Positions 9,755 to 18,371 of a stretch of DNA of 64,000 nt are shown here, piece by piece. The DNA is taken from positions 62,001-126,000 of the forward strand of contig CAVQDH010000012.1 of the NCBI GenBank assembly GCA_963711215.1. The letters are read 5' to 3'. The stretch is from WHUA01 sp963711215 (GTDB lineage Bacteria > Pseudomonadota > Alphaproteobacteria > UBA8366). The stretch's first letter is position 1, and every line of letters begins with the position of its first letter. The notes below the pieces were generated by a model, which saw only the letters and a program-made list of their open reading frames with translations, did not search any database and had not been told where the DNA came from. A program made the translations under genes and the position numbers.

Positions 9755-10339
9755 ATGTACGTTCTGATCGACAACTACGACAGCTTTACCTACAACCTCT
9801 TCCATTTCCTGGGGGAATTGGGCGCGGCGGTGGTCGTGCACCGGAACGACGCCGTCACGGCGGCCGAGGTGATCGCCCAGGCGCCCGAAGGCATCGTGAT
9901 ATCGCCCGGCCCCTGCGACCCGGACCGCGCCGGCATCAGCCTCGACCTCGTCAAGGCGGCGGCGGAGACGCGCACGCCCCTGCTCGGCGTCTGCCTCGGC
10001 CACCAGGCGCTCGGCCAGGCAATGGGCGGCCACATCGTCCGCGCGCCCCAGCCGATGCACGGCAAGATCAGCACGATCCGCCACGACGGCACGGGCGTGT
10101 TCGCCGACCTGCCGACGCCCTTCCACGCGACGCGCTACCACTCGCTCGCGGTCGACCGCGCAAGCTTGCCGAACACCCTCACCATCACCGCGGAATCCGA
10201 AGACGGCGTGATCATGGGCGTCGCGCATTGCGCGCTGCCGCTGCACGGCGTCCAGTTCCACCCCGAAAGCATCGCCTCGGAGAACGGCCACAGCCTGCTG
10301 CGGAACTTTCTCAGGATCGCCGAGAAGACCCGGCACTAA
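9755..10339 (+). CDS. trpG: Anthranilate synthase component II (glutamine amidotransferase)
   Basis: Hydrolyses glutamine and channels ammonia to TrpE. The 194-residue protein is a class I amidotransferase: it opens MYVLIDNYDSFTYNL, has the PGPCDPDRAG loop, nucleophile Cys80 in LLGVCLGHQ and His169/Glu171 in VQFHPESIASE. In many bacteria the same protein also serves aminodeoxychorismate synthase (PabA); no separate pabA is visible here. It starts the trpG-trpD-trpC-moaC-moeA run, 36 bases ahead of trpD. Confidence 0.96.
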   Translation: MYVLIDNYDSFTYNLFHFLGELGAAVVVHRNDAVTAAEVIAQAPEGIVISPGPCDPDRAGISLDLVKAAAETRTPLLGVCLGHQALGQAMGGHIVRAPQPMHGKISTIRHDGTGVFADLPTPFHATRYHSLAVDRASLPNTLTITAESEDGVIMGVAHCALPLHGVQFHPESIASENGHSLLRNFLRIAEKTRH

Positions 10340-10374
10340 GCCAACCTAGAACAACAACCGCAAAGGCGGCACGA

Positions 10375-11415
10375 ATGACCAACGGCCCAGAGGCAAAAGC
10401 GGGATTGAAGCCCTTGCTGGCGAAAGTCGCGGATGGGGCGACGCTGAGCGAGGACGAGGCGGCCACCGCCTTCGACATCATGATGTCGGGCGACGCGACG
10501 GCGGCGCAGATCGGCGCCTTCCTGATGGCGCTCCGGGTCCGCGGCGAGACGGTCGAGGAGATCACCGGCGCCACCCGCACGATGCGCGGCAAGATGACCA
10601 AGATCCGCGTGCCCTCGCGCAGCATGGACGTGGTCGGGACCGGCGGCGACGCGCACGGCACCTACAATATCTCGACCGCGACCGCGCTGGTCGTGGCCGG
10701 CTGCGGCGTGCCGGTGGCCAAGCACGGCAACCGCGCCTTCTCCTCCAAATCCGGCGCGGCGGACGTGCTCGACACCCTCGGCGTGAACCTGGAAGCCAGC
10801 CCCGAGCTGGTCCAGCGCTCGATGGTCGAATGCGGCATCGGCTTCCTGCTGGCGCCGATCTATCACAGCGCCATGCGCCATGTCGGCCCGGCCCGGGCCG
10901 AGCTCGGCATCCGCACGATCTTCAATATCCTGGGGCCGATGTCGAACCCGGCGCAGGTCAAGCGCCTGCTGGTCGGCACCTTCAGCCGGCACTGGATCGA
11001 GCCGATGGCGCGCGTGCTCGGCAATCTCGGCGCCGAGCGCGCCTGGGTCGTGCACGGCGCCGACGGCATGGACGAGCTGACCACCACCGGGCCGACCTAC
11101 GTCGCCGAGTTCCACAAAGGCGAGGTCCGGCTGTTCGAGGTCACGCCGGAGGACGCCGGCATCCCGCGCGCCCGGCTGGAAGACCTCAAGGGCGGCACGC
11201 CGGTCGAGAACGCGACCGCGGTCGGCGAATTGCTGGGTGGCGCGCCCGGCCCCTATCGCGATATCGTATTGCTGAACGCGGCCGCCGCGCTGCTCATCGC
11301 GGGCAGTGTCGGCACCCTTCGCGACGGCGCGGCGCTGGCCGCCCGCTCGATCGACGAAGGCGCCGCCAAATCCGCCCTCGAGGGCATGCTGTCGATCGTC
11401 GGTAAGGCTTTATGA
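10375..11415 (+). CDS. trpD: Anthranilate phosphoribosyltransferase
   Basis: Transfers the phosphoribosyl group from PRPP to anthranilate, the second step of the tryptophan branch. The start was placed at the ATG giving MTNGPEAKAGLKPLL (346 residues). The open frame continues upstream through trpG but has no similarity there. Family motifs are intact: the PRPP-binding VGTGGDAHGTYNIST, KHGNRAFSSKSGAADVL and the GIRTIFNILGPMSNP segment. The TGA stop overlaps the trpC ATG (ATGA), indicating translational coupling. Confidence 0.97.
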   Translation: MTNGPEAKAGLKPLLAKVADGATLSEDEAATAFDIMMSGDATAAQIGAFLMALRVRGETVEEITGATRTMRGKMTKIRVPSRSMDVVGTGGDAHGTYNISTATALVVAGCGVPVAKHGNRAFSSKSGAADVLDTLGVNLEASPELVQRSMVECGIGFLLAPIYHSAMRHVGPARAELGIRTIFNILGPMSNPAQVKRLLVGTFSRHWIEPMARVLGNLGAERAWVVHGADGMDELTTTGPTYVAEFHKGEVRLFEVTPEDAGIPRARLEDLKGGTPVENATAVGELLGGAPGPYRDIVLLNAAAALLIAGSVGTLRDGAALAARSIDEGAAKSALEGMLSIVGKAL

Positions 11416-12222
11416 GCGATGTTTTGCGCGAAATCTGCGCCGCCAAGCGCACCCATGTCGCCGAATGCAAGGCGGCGGTGCCGCAGGCGGCGATCGAGCG
11501 CCGCGCGGCCGAGCGGGCCGGCGCTGCGCGGCTTCGCCGACCGCCTGCAGGCCCGCGTCGCGGCCGGCGAATACGGGCTGATCGCCGAGATCAAGAAGGC
11601 ATCGCCGAGCAAGGGGCTGATCCGCGAGGATTTCGCGCCGGCCGCCCTCGCCCGCGCCTTTCAGGCCGGCGGCGCGACCTGCCTGTCGGTGCTGACCGAC
11701 ACGCCCTACTTCCAGGGCCGCGACGACTACCTCACCGCCGCGCGCATGGCGACAACGCTGCCCGCGCTGCGCAAGGATTTCATCCTCGATCCCTACCAGG
11801 TCTACGAGGCCCGGGCGATCGGCGCGGACTGCATCCTGCTGATCATGGCGGCGCTGACCGACGCGGAAGCCCAGGCCTTGGAAGCGGTCGCGGACAGCCT
11901 CGGGATGGACGTGCTGGTCGAGGTCCACAACGGCGAGGAGCTGGACCGCGCGCTCGCGCTCAAGTCCCGCCTGATCGGCATTAATAACCGTAATCTCAAG
12001 ACATTGACCGTCGATCTTGAGACCACCGAGGAGCTGGCGCCGCGGGTGCCGGCCGACCGGATCGTGGTCAGCGAGAGCGGCCTGTTCGGGCCCGACGACC
12101 TGGCGCGCATGGCGCGGGCCGGCGCGCATTGCTTCCTGGTCGGCGAATCCCTGATGCGCCAGGCCGATGTCGCCGCCGCGACGCGCGCCCTGCTCGCCCG
12201 CCACGTCGCCGAGACCGCCTGA
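11412..12222 (+). CDS. trpC: Indole-3-glycerol phosphate synthase (frameshifted near 11520)
   Basis: TrpC closes the indole ring from carboxyphenylamino-deoxyribulose phosphate. Codons from 11412 (MSDVLREICAAKRTHVAECK) are in frame with the ATGA overlap from trpD. The catalytic barrel is in the next frame: LIAEIKKASPSKGLIR, LRKDFILDPYQVYEA, GINNRNLKTLTVDL and VSESGLFGPDDL, up to the stop at 12222. Deleting one G near 11520, in a GC-rich stretch, joins them into a normal ~269-residue enzyme. TrpC here is monofunctional, with no TrpF domain. The break is most likely a sequencing insertion. Confidence 0.93.
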
Positions 12223-12237
12223 GCCGGCGCCGCCGCG

Positions 12238-12714
12238 ATGGCCGATCTCACCCATATCGACAAGGACGGCAACGCCGTGATGGTCGACGTCTCGGCCAAG
12301 CCGGAGAGCGCGCGCACCGCGACCGCCGCCGGGCGCGTGCTGATGCAGCCGGCGACCGCCGCCTTGATCGCGAACCATGGCGTCAAGAAGGGCGACGTGC
12401 TCTCGATCGCCCAGCTCGCCGGCATCATGGGGGCGAAGCGCACGCCCGACCTGATCCCGCTCTGCCATCCGATCGCGCTGTCCTCCGTCGCCGTCACGCT
12501 GACGCTGGACGCGGCCGGGAGCGCCGTGGCGATCGAGGCGACCTGCAAGACCACGGGCAAGACCGGCGTCGAGATGGAGGCCTTGACCGCGGTGGCCGTC
12601 GCCGCGCTGACCGTCTACGATATGTGCAAGGCGGTCGACCGCGGCATGCGCATCACCGATATCCGCCTGACCCACAAGGCCGGCGGCAAGTCCGGAACCT
12701 ATCGAGCCGACTAG
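12238..12714 (+). CDS. moaC: Cyclic pyranopterin monophosphate synthase
   Basis: Acts with MoaA to turn GTP into cyclic pyranopterin monophosphate, the first intermediate of molybdenum cofactor. At 158 residues it has the usual length. Diagnostic motifs are KGDVLSIAQLAGIMGAKRT, the active-site DLIPLCHPIALS and KTGVEMEALTAVAVAALT followed by YDMCKAVDR. It starts 15 bases after trpC and ends 16 bases before moeA. This trpC-moaC-moeA-lexA order is a recurrent alphaproteobacterial arrangement. Confidence 0.97.
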   Translation: MADLTHIDKDGNAVMVDVSAKPESARTATAAGRVLMQPATAALIANHGVKKGDVLSIAQLAGIMGAKRTPDLIPLCHPIALSSVAVTLTLDAAGSAVAIEATCKTTGKTGVEMEALTAVAVAALTVYDMCKAVDRGMRITDIRLTHKAGGKSGTYRAD

Positions 12715-12730
12715 TACCCGCGATCACAGA

Positions 12731-13945
12731 ATGCTGTCCGTCAAAGAAGCCCAAGACCGAATCCTCGCCGCTGCCAGGCCCACCCCGGCCGAGCAGATCA
12801 GCCTCGCCGATGCGCATGGCCGGGTGCTGGCCGGGGATATCGCCGCGCGCCGCACCCAGCCGCCGAAGGCGGTCTCCGCCATGGACGGCTATGCGGTGCG
12901 CGCGGCAGACGTCGCCAAGGTTCCGGTCACGCTGGAGATCGTCGGCTACGCGCCCGCAGGCGACGCCCATGAGGGCACGCTCGGCCCGGGCCACGCGGTC
13001 CGCATCTTCACCGGCGGCCCGGTCCCCGACGGCGCCGACGCGATCGTCATCCAGGAGGACACCGAGTCCGACGGCAAGACCGTGACGGTCAAGGAATCCG
13101 CGCCGAAGGGGCATTACGTGCGCCCGGCCGGGCTCGATTTCCGCGCCGGCGACGTGCTGCTGCCCAAGGGACGGCTGCTGACCGCGCGCGACGTCGGCCT
13201 CGCCGCGGCGATGAACCATCCCTGGCTCATGGTGCACCGCAAGCCGCGGGTGACCATCCTCGCCACCGGCGACGAGGTGGTGATGCCGGGCGACCCGCTC
13301 GGGCCGAACCAGATCGTCAGCTCGAACGGCCTCGGCCTCGCCGCCGCCGTGCGCGCCTTCGGCGGCGAGCCGATCCTGCTCGGCATCGCGCCGGACGACC
13401 GCGACGCGCTCGGCCGGATGGCGGCCGGCGCCGCCGGCTCCGACCTGCTGATCACCACCGGCGGCGCGTCCGTCGGCGACCACGACCTGGTGCAGAGCGT
13501 GCTCGGCCAGCAGGGGCTCGAGATCGACTTCTGGCAGATCGCCATGCGGCCCGGCAAGCCGCTGATATTCGGCCGTATCGGCACTACCATGATGCTCGGC
13601 CTGCCGGGCAACCCGGTGTCGACCCTGGTCTGCGCGATGATCTTCGTCCAGCCGGCGCTGAAGCGCATGATCGGCCTCGACGGCGACGCCGCGGCGACCA
13701 TGACCGCCCGCCTCGCCGCGCCGCTCGCCAAGAACGACCGGCGGCAGGATTATCTCAGGGCGACCGCCGAGCGCGCGCCCGACGGTGGGCTCCTGGTGCG
13801 CGCCTTCGAGAAGCAGGACAGCTCCATGATGGCGCCGCTCGCCAAGGCGGACTGCCTGATCATCCGCCCGCCCCATGCCGAGCCCGCGCCGGTGGGCGCC
13901 GCGGTCGAGATCCTGCCTATGCCGGACGGCCTGATCCGGTTATAG
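12731..13945 (+). CDS. moeA: Molybdopterin molybdenumtransferase
   Basis: Inserts molybdenum into adenylylated molybdopterin. The 404-residue frame is intact: SAMDGYAVRAADV near residue 55, TGDEVVMPGDPLG near 178, ITTGGASVGDHDLV (MoCF/MogA-like domain) near 240, MRPGKPLIFGRIG and LGLPGNPVSTL, then the C-terminal barrel domain IV. It follows moaC closely and ends about 180 bases before lexA. A hairpin after its stop may end the operon. Confidence 0.97.
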   Translation: MLSVKEAQDRILAAARPTPAEQISLADAHGRVLAGDIAARRTQPPKAVSAMDGYAVRAADVAKVPVTLEIVGYAPAGDAHEGTLGPGHAVRIFTGGPVPDGADAIVIQEDTESDGKTVTVKESAPKGHYVRPAGLDFRAGDVLLPKGRLLTARDVGLAAAMNHPWLMVHRKPRVTILATGDEVVMPGDPLGPNQIVSSNGLGLAAAVRAFGGEPILLGIAPDDRDALGRMAAGAAGSDLLITTGGASVGDHDLVQSVLGQQGLEIDFWQIAMRPGKPLIFGRIGTTMMLGLPGNPVSTLVCAMIFVQPALKRMIGLDGDAAATMTARLAAPLAKNDRRQDYLRATAERAPDGGLLVRAFEKQDSSMMAPLAKADCLIIRPPHAEPAPVGAAVEILPMPDGLIRL

Positions 13946-13954
13946 TGTATCCGG

Positions 13955-13981
13955 GCGCTCAAAATACTAGATGTTGAGCGC
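13955..13981 (+). terminator. Hairpin downstream of moeA
   Basis: Arms GCGCTCAA (13955-13962) and TTGAGCGC (13974-13981) flank an 11-base loop directly after the moeA stop. There is no following T tract, so intrinsic termination is uncertain. Confidence 0.35.
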
Positions 13982-13991
13982 GGATTCCCCC

Positions 13992-14045
13992 TTGACCCGA
14001 TTCGCGAACTAAACTAGAACAACCTCGAACGTTTCCGTTTTGTTC
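13992..14045 (+). promoter_or_regulatory. lexA promoter with LexA (SOS) boxes
   Basis: A direct repeat GAAC-N7-GAAC spans 14006-14020, matching the alphaproteobacterial SOS box on one strand. A third GAAC is at 14027-14030, and GTTT-N7-GTTC at 14031-14045 is a near match in the other orientation. A candidate promoter, TTGACC (13992-13997), 17-base spacer and TAGAAC (14015-14020), overlaps the first box, so bound LexA would block RNA polymerase. This fits LexA autorepression. The box consensus is established knowledge; the promoter assignment is inferred. Confidence 0.7.
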
Positions 14046-14128
14046 GGCGATTTCGGGGTGCCGGCTAACCTTTTTGATAAAAACGTCGGGCGCCCGGCCC
14101 GGCCGGACGAGAGACGAGGGGGTCGTGG

Positions 14129-14827
14129 ATGCTAACGCGTAAGCAATACCAACTTCTTGTTTTCATCAACCAGTGCCTGAAGGACAACGGGGTTCCGCCG
14201 TCCTTCGACGAGATGAAGGCCGCGCTCGAGCTGCGATCGAAATCGGGGGTCCACCGGCTGATCACGGGACTGGAGGAGCGTGGCTTCATCCGCCGGCTGC
14301 CGCACCGGGCCCGCGCGCTGGAAGTGCTGCGCCTGCCGGAGAACGCGCCGCAGACCGAGCGGCCCCAGGTCGGCCGCTTCTCGCCCCGCATCGTCGCCAA
14401 CAACCGCAACCCGCTCCTGGGCTCCGCGCCGGACATGAGCGCCGAGGCGGTCTCCCTGCCGATGTACGGACGCATCGCGGCGGGCACGCCGATCGAGGCG
14501 CTGCGTGACGACAGCGGCCATATCGACGTCCCGGCGACCCTGCTGCGCAACGGCGAGCATTACGCGCTCGAGGTCGAGGGCAATTCGATGATCGAGGCCG
14601 GCATCTTCGACGGCGACACCGTGGTCATCGAGCGCTGCGAGAACGCCGAGAACGGCGCCATCGTCGTGGCCCTGGTCGACGACAGCGAGGTCACGCTGAA
14701 GCGGCTCAGGCGCAAGGGCAATTCGATCGCGCTGGAGCCCGCCAACAAGGCCTACGAGACCCGCATCTTCGGTCCCGACCGGGTCAAGGTGCAGGGCCGC
14801 CTCGTGGGCCTGATGCGGCAGTATTGA
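14129..14827 (+). CDS. lexA: SOS-response repressor LexA
   Basis: Represses DNA-damage genes and self-cleaves when RecA is activated. The 232-residue protein starts MLTRKQYQLLVFINQCL (winged helix: PPSFDEMKAALELRSKSGVHRLI). The cleavage site is Ala118-Gly119 in GRIAAGTPI. The peptidase S24 domain has Ser153 in EGNSMIEAG and Lys191 in EVTLKRL. The longer linker between domains is normal in alphaproteobacteria. The gene has its own SOS boxes upstream, and its 3' end overlaps the convergent comEC by 44 bases. Confidence 0.98.
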   Translation: MLTRKQYQLLVFINQCLKDNGVPPSFDEMKAALELRSKSGVHRLITGLEERGFIRRLPHRARALEVLRLPENAPQTERPQVGRFSPRIVANNRNPLLGSAPDMSAEAVSLPMYGRIAAGTPIEALRDDSGHIDVPATLLRNGEHYALEVEGNSMIEAGIFDGDTVVIERCENAENGAIVVALVDDSEVTLKRLRRKGNSIALEPANKAYETRIFGPDRVKVQGRLVGLMRQY

Positions 14828-17114
14828 AGGTTCTGCCGGGGGCGCCCGCATGGCGCGCGCCCTGCCCTTTCCCGCCTCCGACATCCTCCCGCGCCGTCCG
14901 CCGCTTCGCCTTGCGCGCCGGCGGCCCGTGCGTCCAGAGGCGGTCGCCGCGGGCCTCGCGGACGCTGAGCGCCCGCACCCCGTCCCGCCCGAGCCAGAGC
15001 GCATAGGCGCCGTTCCGCCACAGGTCGAAGCGGTCGATGACGCGGCCGGCCCCGCGGCAGGCCCGCCGCACCGGCACGGCGCTGACCACGATCGCGCCCG
15101 GCCGGCAGTCGTCTTCCAGCGCGCGGGCGTCGCGCACCAGGGCCACGTCCCGCAGGCCGGCGCGGTAGATGCAGCCGATCAGGTCGCAGGCGAAGCGGCC
15201 GTCCGCGCTTTCCGTCCGGGGCCAAAGAGCGGCGTCGGCTTCGTCCTCGCCGTCCCGCTCCAGCCAGATCCGCGCGGCGAAGCGCTCCGCCCGCTTGCTC
15301 GACAGGCTGTAGCGGCCGTCCGCCAGACGCACCGCCATCAGGCTGCCGTCGCCGTTGACCAGGATGTCGGGCCGGTCGGCGAGCGGGATCGTGGCGAGCC
15401 CGGCGGCAAGCCCGATCAGCCCGCCCCAGCGCAGCCGGCCGCGCCACAGGCAGACCCAGAGGCCGCCGAGCGCCGCCATCGCCAGCCCGGCCACAGGCAT
15501 CGCCGGCACGAGGACCGACGCGCCCGGCCAGGACGCCACCATGCGCGCCGCGCCGAGCATCAGGTCGATGCCCCAGGCCATCGGCTGCAGTGCCCAATGC
15601 TCCAGCCCCAGCGGCATCAGCACGCAGGCGAGCACGCCGCAGGGCATGATCCAGAAGGCGGCCAGCGGAATGGCGATCAGGTTCGCGACCAGGCTGTACG
15701 AGCTGTAACGCCCGAAGTGGTGCAGCGCGATGATCCCCGTCGCCGTGCCCGCGACCAGCGTGGTGATCGCCAGCGCCAGGAGGTAGAGCCCTGCCCGCCG
15801 CGCCCATCCGCCTCCCCCGGCGCGCGTGTCGCCGCGCGCCGGTGTTGCTAGGTCGGCGGCCCGACGTAACGGCCCGCCGGCTCTCCACCGGCTCCAGGGC
15901 CCGCGCAGGCCCTCATAGGCGGCGACCAGCGCCAGCACCGCGGCGAAGGACATCTGGAAGCTCGGGCCCATCAGGCTCTCGGGCGCGAGCAGCAGGACGG
16001 CCATCGCCGCCCAGGCGACGAGCCGGAGTGTGATCGCCGTGCGGTCGAGCAGCACGGCAATCAGCACAAGCCCGGTCATGATGAAGGCGCGCTGCGTCGG
16101 CACCGTCGCGCCGGCCATGAAGAGATAGAGCAGCGCGCCCGCGAAGGCGCAGCCCGCCGCGATCTTCTTGACCGGCAGGCGGAGCGCCAGCGGCTCGACC
16201 ATCGCCAGCAGCAGGCGGATGCCGAAGAACAGGATGCCCGCCACCAGTCCCACATGCAGCCCCGAGATGGCGAGCAGATGCGCCAGCCCGGAATCCCGCA
16301 TCGCATCGGTCACGTTCTCCGGGATGGCGCTGCGGTCGCCGACCAGGAGGGCTGCCGCGACCGCGCCGGCAGCGCCCGGGATCGCCGCGCGGATGCGGTC
16401 GGCGACCGTGAGGCGGAGGCGCGCAAGCCACAACCCGCCGGCCGGCGCCGCCTGCCCCGCCGGCGGCGGCAGGGCCTCGGCCATCGTATAGGCGAAGCCG
16501 ACGCCGCCGATCCGCGCGAACCAGGCATGGCGCTGGAAGTCATAGGCGCCCGGCATCGCCGGCGCGGCGGGCGGCGCCAGCCGGGCCCGCAGGCGCATGA
16601 CGGCGCCGATCACCGCATCATCGCCCTTCCGCAGGCGAAGCCGGACGCGCGCGGGCGTCGCGTCCGGCGCTATGCCCTGGAGCGACAGCCGGTCGAGCAG
16701 GACGCGCGTGCCGTCGGGCAGCTTCTCGACCGCAACCACACGGCCGCTCACCCAGCCCGGCCCGAAATCGCGCGCCAGCACCGGCGCCGCCACCGCATGC
16801 GTGCGAAACTGCGCGACCGCGAAGCCGGCCGCGACGAGTCCGGCCGCCAGCAGCAAGAGCCGGAGCCCGGGCCGCCGCCAGACACAGAGCCCGGCGGCGA
16901 GGCACGCGCCCATGGCCGCCGCGCCGGCCCAGGACGCCGGCTCGAAGCGCAGGGTGAAATAGATCGCGATGCCGGTCCCGAACAGCACCGGGCTCCACAG
17001 CGCCCAGCGGTCGCGCTGTTCGATGAAGGCCATGAGACAGCGCGCGGCCCAAGCGGCCCGCGCGCCCTCCCCGGCAGGAAAACGACCGGCGGCCGGCGCC
17101 GTCGCATCGGTCAT
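14784..17114 (-). CDS. comEC: ComEC/Rec2-family competence membrane protein
   Basis: Polytopic inner-membrane protein of the DNA-uptake channel family, 776 residues. An N-terminal DUF4131 region with membrane segments carries SGRVVAVEKLPDGTRVLL. The competence domain has LLAISGLHVGLVAGILFFG around residue 280 and many membrane helices after it. The C-terminal soluble region is present (IPLADRPDILVNGDGSLMAV), but I see no complete metallo-hydrolase HxHxDH motif, as is common in alphaproteobacterial homologues. The last ~40 residues, beyond GPPARKAKRR, are low complexity and run into lexA, so the true end may be earlier. Actual competence cannot be inferred from this gene alone. Confidence 0.9.
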   Translation of the reverse strand: MTDATAPAAGRFPAGEGARAAWAARCLMAFIEQRDRWALWSPVLFGTGIAIYFTLRFEPASWAGAAAMGACLAAGLCVWRRPGLRLLLLAAGLVAAGFAVAQFRTHAVAAPVLARDFGPGWVSGRVVAVEKLPDGTRVLLDRLSLQGIAPDATPARVRLRLRKGDDAVIGAVMRLRARLAPPAAPAMPGAYDFQRHAWFARIGGVGFAYTMAEALPPPAGQAAPAGGLWLARLRLTVADRIRAAIPGAAGAVAAALLVGDRSAIPENVTDAMRDSGLAHLLAISGLHVGLVAGILFFGIRLLLAMVEPLALRLPVKKIAAGCAFAGALLYLFMAGATVPTQRAFIMTGLVLIAVLLDRTAITLRLVAWAAMAVLLLAPESLMGPSFQMSFAAVLALVAAYEGLRGPWSRWRAGGPLRRAADLATPARGDTRAGGGGWARRAGLYLLALAITTLVAGTATGIIALHHFGRYSSYSLVANLIAIPLAAFWIMPCGVLACVLMPLGLEHWALQPMAWGIDLMLGAARMVASWPGASVLVPAMPVAGLAMAALGGLWVCLWRGRLRWGGLIGLAAGLATIPLADRPDILVNGDGSLMAVRLADGRYSLSSKRAERFAARIWLERDGEDEADAALWPRTESADGRFACDLIGCIYRAGLRDVALVRDARALEDDCRPGAIVVSAVPVRRACRGAGRVIDRFDLWRNGAYALWLGRDGVRALSVREARGDRLWTHGPPARKAKRRTAREDVGGGKGQGARHAGAPGRTFNTAASGPRGGPAP

Positions 17115-17218
17115 GGCGCGGAATTTCAGCGCGAAGTTGTTGCGGCTATCCTCGACCCTCGCGGGTCCCCGGGGTCAGCATAGCCGTTAACGGTCCGGCA
17201 TCAAGGGCGTCGGGCGCG

Positions 17219-18094
17219 CTACGCCGCCTTGAACGTCCGATAGGCCTCGGGCAGCGGCACGCCGCGCCGCTTGGCTTCCGACGCCAGCATCGCCACAAGC
17301 GTCGCTCGGCTTTGCGCGAAGCTGGGAACGGGCTTGCCCTGGGCCATCATCAGCCGCTCCAGCCCGAAGGCGCCCTCCTCGACTGCAAGATCGCGCCGCG
17401 GCCCGGCACGGAGCGAAAATTCGCCGAGCTCGATCGCGCCGGAGACCGGATGGCTGCGGCCGGCGCTGGCGGCGCCGTCGGTGACATAGTGGATCGATAC
17501 GGTCGGTATTTGCGGCGCCAGGGGATGGCCTTTCGGTGCGAAGAAGCCGGAGCCGTCGCCCGCCGCCATCGCCTCGGCCGACGTGCGCTGAACGACCTGT
17601 TCGACGGTGATGCCGAAGCGCTCGTGGTGCGTCCGATACGCTGCGATCCACTCGGTCGACACGAGCACGAGGCGCGACGGCGGCAGGCCGGCCCGCCTGA
17701 CGAGGTAATCGAGCGCCACGACCAGCAGCTCGCCGTCGAAGTTCGGTGTCTCGTTGCGGAATGCGACGATGCTGAAGCCGGCCAGCACGCCGGGCGTATC
17801 CTTCTTGGCGATATCCTCGACGCGCCCGCAGACCTGCCGGCGCATCGTCTTGCCGGCGACGGCATCCGCCACGGTCTCGTCGTAGCGCAGCCCACCGTTG
17901 AACGGATGCCCGGTGATCAGCTCGAGCGGCGGCTGCTCGTGATATCCGAGACCGGCGAAATAGCTCAGCAGCGCCCGCCGGGCCGCCTCCGCATCGCTGA
18001 TCGCCGCCGCTGCGCCCCCACCGATGCTCAGGCCGGCCGCAACCGCCGCCACGCCCGACGCCAGCTGCAGGAATTGTCTCCGGTTTTTAGGCAT
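17219..18094 (-). CDS. Tat-exported protein resembling the alanyl-tRNA synthetase catalytic core
   Basis: The start at MPKNRRQFLQLASG gives 291 residues with a twin-arginine signal (NRRQFLQ, hydrophobic core to about residue 30, AAA-type cleavage region). A GGGGGGAG ribosome site precedes the ATG. The mature part follows the order of AlaRS core elements. ALLSYFAGLGY resembles the N-terminal helix; VCGRVEDI the motif-2 Arg region; AGLPPSRLVLVSTEW then ERFGITVEQVVQRT the LPKERL...VGIPRERI stretch. GDGSGFFAPKG resembles GDTGPCGPC, IELGEFSL resembles IEIWN-VF, and EEGAFGLERLMM resembles motif 3 (DTGMGLER). No tRNA-recognition or editing domain is present. The AlaRS likeness is my own alignment by eye; function is unknown. 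Confidence 0.7.
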   Translation of the reverse strand: MPKNRRQFLQLASGVAAVAAGLSIGGGAAAAISDAEAARRALLSYFAGLGYHEQPPLELITGHPFNGGLRYDETVADAVAGKTMRRQVCGRVEDIAKKDTPGVLAGFSIVAFRNETPNFDGELLVVALDYLVRRAGLPPSRLVLVSTEWIAAYRTHHERFGITVEQVVQRTSAEAMAAGDGSGFFAPKGHPLAPQIPTVSIHYVTDGAASAGRSHPVSGAIELGEFSLRAGPRRDLAVEEGAFGLERLMMAQGKPVPSFAQSRATLVAMLASEAKRRGVPLPEAYRTFKAA

Positions 18095-18204
18095 CCGCGT
18101 CTCCCCCCTTTTGTTTCCTTCGAATCGCAATAACGGCGCAGGCACCGGCAACCCGCCGACCCAGCCTCCACGCGACGTCGGCTCGACGCGGCAATGCACG
18201 CACA

Positions 18205-18288
18205 GTCGACCAAGAGTATGACGTTAGACGCCTTGATGATCGCCGTCACCTTCTTGCCCTTCTCGAGGCCGAGATTTTCCCGGGCTCG
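18205..18288 (-). pseudogene. Molbindin (Mop/TOBE domain) C-terminal remnant
   Basis: On the minus strand the codons from about 18279 down to 18205 read ENLGLEKGKKVTAIIKASNV followed by ILLVD. This closely resembles the conserved C-terminus of molybdate-binding Mop/TOBE domains. No start codon or N-terminal half of such a domain is found upstream in any frame, and no stop follows the usual end of the domain. It looks like a decayed fragment between the AlaRS-like gene and the DUF1127 gene. The match is to family consensus from memory, so identity is moderately sure. Confidence 0.5.
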
Positions 18289-18371
18289 AGTGTGGCCGTA
18301 GAAACGGCGCACCTGCTTTCGCCGATACGCCGGTCGCACCGGCCGTCTCATTGCGCCCCGGAACGGCTGCT

